DNA of 64,000 nt from Paenibacillus sp. DCT19 (GTDB lineage: Bacteria > Bacillota > Bacilli > Paenibacillales > Paenibacillaceae): contig NZ_CP029639.1 of NCBI RefSeq assembly GCF_003268635.1, forward strand, positions 3,049,501 to 3,113,500, written 5' to 3'. The position numbers and the translations under genes were made by a program. This document shows, piece by piece, positions 58,500 through 64,000 of the stretch (its first letter is position 1; the number at the start of each line of letters is the position of its first letter). The notes below the pieces were generated by a model. The model searched no databases and was not told where the DNA came from. It saw nothing but the letters and a program-made list of their open reading frames with translations.

Positions 58500-59332
58500 A
58501 TGACCAAGTCCAGCGTTGAAGAACTCAAGCAAAAGGCAATCGAATTGAGACAAACAGCGATCACGATGATCTATGAAGCACAGTCCGGTCATCCAGGTGG
58601 TTCACTATCTGCAGCAGATATCGTTACAGCTTTGTATTTCAAGGAAATGAACATTGACCCAGCTAATCCGAAATGGGAAGACCGCGATCGCTTCGTATTA
58701 TCCAAAGGACATGTATGCCCGATTCAGTACGCTGCACTGCTTCACCGGGGATTTGTTCCAATGGAGAAGGTACACACGCTAAGACAGTACGGTTCTCCAT
58801 TTCAAGGACATCCTGATATGAAAAAATGTCCGGGAATCGACATCTCAACAGGTTCACTCGGTCAAGGGCTCTCTTGTGCCGTAGGCATGGCGATTGCAGG
58901 TAAAAGGGACGACAAGTCATACCGAGTATTCGCGATGTTGGGGATGGTGAATGTCAGGAAGGTCAGATCTGGGAAGCTGCTCAAACGGCAAACAAATATC
59001 AACTCGATAATCTAATTGTGTTTGTGGATGATAACAACCTGCAAATTGACGGTACCTGTGATGAGATCATGCCAAACTTGGATTTGGAGCTGAAATTTAA
59101 AGCTTTTGGCTTCGATACCCGAAGAATAGACGGTCATGACATGCAACAGATCGTAGATACATTGGATGAAATCCGTAATATTCAACACGGGAAGCCAATC
59201 TGCATCGTATGCAATACCGTTAAGGGCAGAGGGGTTTCATTTATGGAGGATGTATGTAACTGGCACGGGGTTGCTCCGAAGGAAGCGGAATATCTACAGG
59301 CTTTGGAAGAAATTGCGGGAGGTCTGAAATGA
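58500..59332 (+). CDS. Transketolase N-terminal subunit (one-base frameshift)
   Basis: This is the thiamine-diphosphate-binding half of a split transketolase, 277 residues after correction. It keeps SGHPGGSLSAADIV, SKGHVCPIQYAAL, STGSLGQGLSCAVGMA and, after one extra G in 58940-58943, the cofactor motif GDGECQEGQIWEA through DNNLQIDG. As sequenced the frame breaks at LGMVNVRK and stops at 59015. The ATG at 58500 follows GAGGTGA. Its stop overlaps the next start (ATGA). Split transketolases serve both central and special sugar pathways; here the dedicated regulator and transporter point to a special one. Confidence 0.88.
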
Positions 59333-60279
59333 TGAGCACATATAACGTAACGGAGAAAAAAATTGCGACGCGCGAAGGTTTTGGACACGAAATTGTAGAG
59401 CTTGGCAAGAAGAATAAGGACATTTATGTCGTTGATATTGATATCGGTAAATCATGTAAAACAACAGAGTTTGCGAATCAGCTTCCGAACCAGCATATCA
59501 ACGTGGGTATTGCCGAACAGAACGCAGCAGGGCTTGCCGCAGGACTCGCAACAACGGGAAAAATACCTTTTATTAGCACCTATGCTGTTTTTGGTTCGCT
59601 ACGCATGCTCGAACAGATTCGTCAGGAAGTTTGCTATCCTCACTTAAATGTAAAAATTGCTTGCTCCCATGGTGGACTGACCCCGGCTAATGACGGCGGA
59701 AGCCATCAGGCTATTGAAGATATGGGTGTACTGCGCACAGTTCCCAATATGACGGTTATTATGGCTGCTGACTATCAATCTACGCGCAAGCTTGTTGCTA
59801 AGGCTGCTGAATATTATGGCCCAGTATATCTTCGGTTCACCCGTGATACAGTTCCGGTCATATATGGAGAAGATGAAGAGTTCGAGATCGGTAAAGCCAA
59901 AAAGCTGAAGGACGGCAAAGATATTGCCATCATCGCCAATGGGGACACTTTACACCTTGCCTTGAAAGCATCGGAATTGTTGGAGAACGAGGGTGTATCC
60001 GTTAAATTACTTGATTTCCATACGATTAAACCTCTAGACCGTGAGGCCGTTGTGGATTGCTTAAGTACAGGCCGGATCATCACGGTGGAGGATCATAACA
60101 TTCTGAATGGTCTTGGCAGTGCAGTGAGTGAAGTTGTAGCCGAGGAAGGCGGAGCTATCGTCCGCAGAATTGGTGTTCAAGACAAATTCGGAGAATCTGC
60201 TCCCTACGAAAAATTGCTCGAAATGAACGGAATCACGATAGATAACATCGTAGCGACTGCACATTCCCTATTAAAATAA
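59329..60279 (+). CDS. Transketolase C-terminal subunit
   Basis: This 316-residue partner has the pyrimidine-binding domain (catalytic Glu in NVGIAEQNAAGLAAGLA) and the C-terminal transketolase domain (ITVEDHNILNGLGSAVSEV). It also keeps HGGLTPANDGGSHQAIEDMG. With the preceding subunit it should transfer two-carbon ketol units between sugar phosphates. The start overlaps the upstream stop. An SDR gene follows 74 bp later. Confidence 0.92.
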   Translation: MMSTYNVTEKKIATREGFGHEIVELGKKNKDIYVVDIDIGKSCKTTEFANQLPNQHINVGIAEQNAAGLAAGLATTGKIPFISTYAVFGSLRMLEQIRQEVCYPHLNVKIACSHGGLTPANDGGSHQAIEDMGVLRTVPNMTVIMAADYQSTRKLVAKAAEYYGPVYLRFTRDTVPVIYGEDEEFEIGKAKKLKDGKDIAIIANGDTLHLALKASELLENEGVSVKLLDFHTIKPLDREAVVDCLSTGRIITVEDHNILNGLGSAVSEVVAEEGGAIVRRIGVQDKFGESAPYEKLLEMNGITIDNIVATAHSLLK

Positions 60280-60353
60280 CTTCTTAATCCGAAAGCACTG
60301 AGTAAGAATTTTGCTTAATGATCGCAATCAACCCATCTGAAGGAGTGTATAAC

Positions 60354-61112
60354 ATGTTTGAATTAAACAACAGAGTAGCCATTGTCACAGGAAGTGGATC
60401 TAAACGAGGAATTGGACGAACGATTGCACTAACATTAGCCAAGCAGGGGGCAAAGCTCGTTATTGCTGATATCAACCAAGAAGGAATTCAAGAGACCGTT
60501 GATGCTATTCGTGCAGAAGGCGGGGAAGCCATCGGGGTTGAGCTTAACGTTACCAGTCAAGAATCAAACCAGGCCATGGTGGAGAAGGTACTGCAAGCGT
60601 ACGGAAGAATCGATATTTTGGTGAATAATGCAGGCATATCCCAGAAGGCAACTGTAGCAGAAATGACATTAGAAGATGTAACTCGTGTATTCAACGTAAA
60701 CATGTTCGGACTCTTTCTCTGCACTCAAGCCGTGCTTGAACCAATGAAGAAACAAAATTATGGTCGAATCATTAGCCTATCGTCTGTATCTGCTAAACGG
60801 GGCGGCGGTGTCTTTGGTGGAGCGCACTATTCTGCATCGAAGGCAGCTGTTCTTGGTTTCTCCAAAAACCTCGCACGAGAAGTTGCGACAGATGGTATTA
60901 CGGTTAACTGTATCGCACCAGGCCTAGTGAACACGGACATCTGGAAATCTCTAGATCAGCAAACTGCGGATGGCGTAATTGCAGGCATTCCTATGGGACG
61001 CCCGGGTGAAACGGAAGAGATTGCTTCAGCCATTGCTTTCTTAGCTTCTAGTGAAGCTTCCTACATTACTGGCGAGGAAATTGATATCAACGGCGGATCT
61101 CATATGGATTAA
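60354..61112 (+). CDS. Short-chain dehydrogenase/reductase
   Basis: This 252-residue NAD(P)-dependent SDR has the cofactor motif TGSGSKRGIGRTIA, the NNAGIS motif, and the catalytic Ser (SLSSVSAKRGG), Tyr and Lys in HYSASKAAV. The acidic residue after strand 2 (VIADINQ) suggests NAD preference. The ATG at 60354 follows GAAGGAGTG. In this cluster it probably oxidises or reduces a sugar, polyol or sugar acid taken up by the MFS protein. No kinase gene is present to make the sugar phosphate, which must come from elsewhere. Confidence 0.9.
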   Translation: MFELNNRVAIVTGSGSKRGIGRTIALTLAKQGAKLVIADINQEGIQETVDAIRAEGGEAIGVELNVTSQESNQAMVEKVLQAYGRIDILVNNAGISQKATVAEMTLEDVTRVFNVNMFGLFLCTQAVLEPMKKQNYGRIISLSSVSAKRGGGVFGGAHYSASKAAVLGFSKNLAREVATDGITVNCIAPGLVNTDIWKSLDQQTADGVIAGIPMGRPGETEEIASAIAFLASSEASYITGEEIDINGGSHMD

Positions 61113-61141
61113 TAGCCAATCACTATAGAGTGTAAGAAGCA

Positions 61142-61175
61142 AGCCGCTACTAGATAGCGGCTCTTTCCTTTATTT
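61142..61175 (+). terminator. Terminator of the transketolase/SDR unit
   Basis: AGCCGCTA / TAGCGGCT (8 bp) with a 5-nt loop, followed by CTTTCCTTTATTTT. Confidence 0.78.
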
Positions 61176-61217
61176 TGCCGCAGAGGGTATGATAGGATGC
61201 AGTAGAGGGGTGAAACT

Positions 61218-61643
61218 ATGGAATTAGAAGAAGTGTTTACGGTTCATGTGAAGATCTTAGAAACGGTCGAATTACGCAATACCGAGGATGATTCTGTTGT
61301 TATGATTACGTTCACAGGACATGTAACGGGAAAATATTTTGAAGGCATCGTGCTTAATGGTGGCGTGGATACACAGGTCATTGGGAAGGGCGGAGATCGA
61401 CACAGTCTGTCGGCAAGATACATGCTCCAAGGTGAGGATTTTACCGGACAAAGCTGTGAGATTTATATCGAGAATAACGGAAATATCAATAAAAAGTTGA
61501 AATCTTCATTGTTTCGCACTTCGCCTACAATCATTACGAACAGTACAGCACTATCCTTTCTGAATAGCGATATTCTCGTTGGTGAGGGGAAAGCGACCGA
61601 CACTGGATTGGATATTATCATCTACAGAGTGTCTACCTCGTAA
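61218..61643 (+). CDS. DUF3237-like protein
   Basis: This 141-residue protein appears to be a small beta-barrel of the DUF3237 type: VFTVHVKILETVELRN at the start, an ARYMLQGEDFTG block, then a closing strand with LDIIIYRV. No catalytic residues are assigned to the family. The ATG follows AGAGGGGTGAAACT. It stands alone between the SDR terminator and a convergent Crp-like gene. Function unknown. Confidence 0.7.
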   Translation: MELEEVFTVHVKILETVELRNTEDDSVVMITFTGHVTGKYFEGIVLNGGVDTQVIGKGGDRHSLSARYMLQGEDFTGQSCEIYIENNGNINKKLKSSLFRTSPTIITNSTALSFLNSDILVGEGKATDTGLDIIIYRVSTS

Positions 61644-61667
61644 GAAGACTTGTAGTTGAGGAATCAT

Positions 61668-62339
61668 TTAAAAATCGGTGGAATATCGCTGTAACTGCTT
61701 CATGTCTAAAATCTGAATCGTTTTGTTCTGTCTCAGGATAATCTTCTCTTCTATTAGATCACTGAGCAATCTTCTAATATGGCGGTCGGAGATGCCCATC
61801 ATGCTGGACATGTCTTTCATAACAAAAGGAATCGTTGCGGATTCGAATTTTTCTGAGGTTTGTACAATCGTTTTGCACAGTTTATTTTTGGCTGGGTACA
61901 GCAGTGATCTTGCATTTTTCACTGAAGACTTCATCAACTTCTCCGTGAGAACCGAACACATACGCATGAGAAACGGGACGGATGTTGTTAGATGAGAGTG
62001 TACCACTTCTAGTGGAATGAGTAATATGGTTGTTGGTACGACAGCCACAGCCGTGTGAAGGTAATTGCAATGATTGAAGAATTCCATATCACCTAATACT
62101 CCGTTTTGCTCTACATAATCCACAACAGCTACATTCCCCTGCTCCGAATAGTTATGAATTGCCACTCTGCCTTCAATAATAATATAGAAAAATGCTAACG
62201 CATCACCCGAGACGACAACCGTCTCGTTTTTTGTGTATGTTCTTACTTGCAAGGTAGCTAGAGCTTCACCTGTAATGATATGATGTAGGTTTGCTTTTAT
62301 AACGGCGGCCGATATATCCGGGTTAACCTTAGTTGGCAT
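61668..62339 (-). CDS. Crp/Fnr-family regulator
   Basis: This 223-residue protein has an N-terminal cyclic-nucleotide-binding-type beta-roll (FYIIIEGRVAIHNYSEQG; GVLGDMEFFNH) and a C-terminal winged helix (DMSSMMGISDRHIRRLLSDL). No Cys cluster for an iron-sulfur centre is visible at the N-terminus, so it is not Fnr-like. The effector is unknown. It is divergent from an SAHH-like gene, with a palindrome between, so it likely controls that gene and itself. Confidence 0.88.
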   Translation of the reverse strand: MPTKVNPDISAAVIKANLHHIITGEALATLQVRTYTKNETVVVSGDALAFFYIIIEGRVAIHNYSEQGNVAVVDYVEQNGVLGDMEFFNHCNYLHTAVAVVPTTILLIPLEVVHSHLTTSVPFLMRMCSVLTEKLMKSSVKNARSLLYPAKNKLCKTIVQTSEKFESATIPFVMKDMSSMMGISDRHIRRLLSDLIEEKIILRQNKTIQILDMKQLQRYSTDF

Positions 62340-62443
62340 AGTAGTCAGTTCTCCTTTTGCACAAACGTGTTCGAAAATATAGCTCTGAAAAAGCGGACTT
62401 TTGTCCTTATTGCTTGACCTTGTATCATATTATACTTACCTCG

Positions 62444-62465
62444 AATTACAACACAACATGTAATT
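62444..62465. promoter_or_regulatory. Putative Crp-type operator
   Basis: AATTACA, an 8-nt spacer and TGTAATT form a perfect 7-8-7 palindrome 16 bp before the SAHH-like start codon. Its half-sites resemble those of Crp/Fnr regulators. Its position near the ribosome site would suit repression. Confidence 0.55.
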
Positions 62466-62481
62466 AACTAGGGGGTTCGTT

Positions 62482-63660
62482 ATGAATAGTATTATTGATG
62501 ATTCAAGTTTGGCTAGTGCTGGGGCATCTCGGATGCATTGGTTTAGAGAGAGGATGCCGATTGTGGCGGAGCTTAATGATTGGTTCCAAGAGGAGCAGGT
62601 GCTCAAAGGTAAAACCATTGCAATCAGTATGCATATAGAGCCCAAAACGGGATTCTGGATCGAGGGACTTCTAGCTGGTGGAGCCGCACACATTTACTTG
62701 GTCGGATGTCTAGGTACAACGAAAAAGGATACAGCAGCATATTTGGCCTCACTTCCTAATGTGACGGTTCTAGCCAAGGAAGCGGATCAATACGACGATC
62801 ACAAACGTTATCTTAAGATGGTTATGGCTAACCGGATTGATCTCTTCTTGGATAATGGGGCAAGCCTGATTCTTGCTCACCATGAATTACAGCCGGGATG
62901 GAACCCGATTGGTGCCAATGAAGAGACGCGCACAGGCAAGCTGTTAATTGAGAAAAAGGGTGTCCAACCTGAATATCCTGTCATCGTGATTGATGATTCG
63001 CCCTTGAAGCAGATTTTCGAAAATGCGCTTGGGGTTGGACAGTCTGTTGTGGATGGCTTCATGCGAACAACAAGTCTTCTCGTAGGTGGCAAAAAGGTTC
63101 TCGTGGTTGGGTATGGTTATTGTGGAAGCGGTGTAGCGAAGAAGTTCCGTGGTTTGGGGGCTACGACACTCGTGTATGACGTTAACCCGATTCAACTGTT
63201 AAATGCCAAAACAGACGGGCATCTGGTCGGCGAATTGCACGAATTGATCCCTGAAGCTGATGTAATCGTCACGGTAACGGGAACCTTTAATGTAATTACC
63301 GAACAGCATATTCCTTTGTTCAAAGAAAAGGTTATTCTTGCTAATTCAGGGCATTACGGATTTGAAATCAACGTGGAAGAATTGAAGAAGGCTTCAAAGT
63401 CTGTTGAAGTTGTCAAAGAGGGTATTGAACGAATAACATATGCTGAGAAAAGCATCTATCTACTGCATCAGGCTAACCCGCTTAACTTGGCAGGAGCTGA
63501 TGGCAATCCTATTGAGATTATGGATATGGGCTTTGGACTGATCTCACATGCCGCATATCGCATCATTACAGACGTTGAAACTCTTCAAACTGGATTACAA
63601 CCTGTTCCGGAAGATATCAATTATACGATTAGTAAGAGGTTCGTGAATCTTCTTAACTAA
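62482..63660 (+). CDS. S-adenosylhomocysteine hydrolase-like protein, divergent
   Basis: This 392-residue protein resembles adenosylhomocysteinase, which splits S-adenosylhomocysteine using bound NAD. The Rossmann motif GKKVLVVGYGYCGSGVAKKFRGLG and VTVTGTFNVI are close to the family. NEETRTG keeps the Glu of the usual EETTTG motif and LKQIFEN keeps the catalytic Lys of KSKFDN, but the next Asp is Glu. The N-terminal region around the expected CNxxSTQD motif differs strongly. It is about 30-40 residues shorter than classical enzymes. A related but different nucleoside reaction is possible. Confidence 0.78.
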   Translation: MNSIIDDSSLASAGASRMHWFRERMPIVAELNDWFQEEQVLKGKTIAISMHIEPKTGFWIEGLLAGGAAHIYLVGCLGTTKKDTAAYLASLPNVTVLAKEADQYDDHKRYLKMVMANRIDLFLDNGASLILAHHELQPGWNPIGANEETRTGKLLIEKKGVQPEYPVIVIDDSPLKQIFENALGVGQSVVDGFMRTTSLLVGGKKVLVVGYGYCGSGVAKKFRGLGATTLVYDVNPIQLLNAKTDGHLVGELHELIPEADVIVTVTGTFNVITEQHIPLFKEKVILANSGHYGFEINVEELKKASKSVEVVKEGIERITYAEKSIYLLHQANPLNLAGADGNPIEIMDMGFGLISHAAYRIITDVETLQTGLQPVPEDINYTISKRFVNLLN

Positions 63661-63722
63661 AAGTGCCATGATCATCATTCGCTCTGAACAAGCTGATAAT
63701 GGATTAAAACTATTTATTTAAC

Positions 63723-63760
63723 CCTTACTAATCATTTAATATGTATATAGTCCTTACTAA
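63723..63760. repeat. Direct repeat upstream of GH43 gene
   Basis: CCTTACTAA occurs at 63723-63731 and 63752-63760, 29 bp apart (about three helical turns), 108 bp before the GH43 start. It could be an activator site. Nothing else is evident in 63661-63867. Confidence 0.35.
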
Positions 63761-63867
63761 CGGTTGTTCCAAAGCTCACTTTACAAGTTGAAGCTTGGCA
63801 ACTGATAGGACATTTAAGCACAACGGGATTACGTACCTCTATTAGATATTAGAAGGAGTGTTATATT

Positions 63868-64000
63868 GTGACAGGACAACATGTACCTTATACGGGTTAT
63901 CTTCTAGTTCATTTTATTGGAGAAAGTGCGGATGGTGAACAGGTTTACTTCTCCTACAGTGAGGATGGGCTGCATTGGCAAGACTTAAATCAAGGTTTAC
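63868..64000 (+). CDS. GH43-like glycosidase, 3' partial
   Basis: Only the first 44 codons are in the window. The GTG start follows AGAAGGAGTG. The opening (GYLLVHFIGESADGEQVYFS, then YSEDGLHWQDL) matches the first propeller blade of GH43-type enzymes. No signal peptide is present. Substrate cannot be judged from this fragment. Confidence 0.7.
   Translation, partial: MTGQHVPYTGYLLVHFIGESADGEQVYFSYSEDGLHWQDLNQGL

Overview
The window looks like chromosomal DNA of a plant-polysaccharide-degrading Paenibacillus. The evidence is Gram-positive ribosome-binding sites (AGGAGG-like) before most genes, many lipoprotein solute-binding proteins, YesM/YesN-type two-component systems with AraC-type outputs, cre-like catabolite sites, and glycosidase families typical of that genus. 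I see no phage, insertion sequence, CRISPR array, rRNA or tRNA.

Layout. 1-2.2 kb: 3' part of a secreted GH26 mannanase with two X2 modules and a CBM3. 2.3-4.5 kb: TetR repressor and drug-efflux MFS gene sharing a duplicated operator. 4.5-8.9 kb (minus): small membrane protein, GH27 alpha-galactosidase, AraC regulator, methyltransferase, HxlR regulator. 9.0-10.9 kb: DsbA-like oxidoreductase, then an adjacent barnase-like RNase and barstar pair. 11.1-22.5 kb: (arabino)xylan locus with a sugar-binding lipoprotein, AraC regulator, two GH43 enzymes and a binding protein-histidine kinase-response regulator sensory unit. 22.6-36.4 kb: a degenerate-receiver AraC regulator diverging from a 13-kb, ATPase-less carbohydrate locus with two binding proteins, four permeases, an NHL/TPR membrane protein, a Yip1 protein and a DUF5696 lipoprotein. 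37-40.5 kb: GH8 exo-oligoxylanase, SGNH esterase and CE1-type esterase. 40.7-42.8 kb: response regulator, CheC-like and PAS-GGDEF operon behind a structured leader. 43-47.7 kb: NB-ARC/TPR regulator diverging from tautomerase, azoreductase and metallo-hydrolase genes. 48-55.8 kb: an AstE-like hydrolase, family-5 ABC importer and ornithine-cyclodeaminase-like operon. 56-61.6 kb: GntR, MFS, split transketolase and SDR cluster with a repeated operator. 61.7-64 kb: Crp-like regulator, divergent SAHH-like enzyme, and the start of another GH43 gene.

How the parts fit. Much of the window serves hemicellulose use. Extracellular enzymes (GH26, esterases) release oligosaccharides, lipoprotein-dependent ABC importers take them up (no sugar ATPase is encoded here, so a shared MsmX-type ATPase is likely), and cytoplasmic GH27, GH43 and GH8 enzymes finish them. 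cre-like sites and AraC or two-component regulators provide control.

A caution on sequence quality. Twelve plus-strand genes are each broken by one missing base, ten of them a missing G, and restoring one base gives a full-length family member every time. I give corrected spans for these genes. The pattern looks like sequencing undercalls rather than gene decay. The most interesting undescribed candidates are the ATPase-less locus at 23.6-36.4 kb, the split-transketolase cluster, the AstE/importer/cyclodeaminase operon, and the lipoprotein barnase with adjacent barstar.
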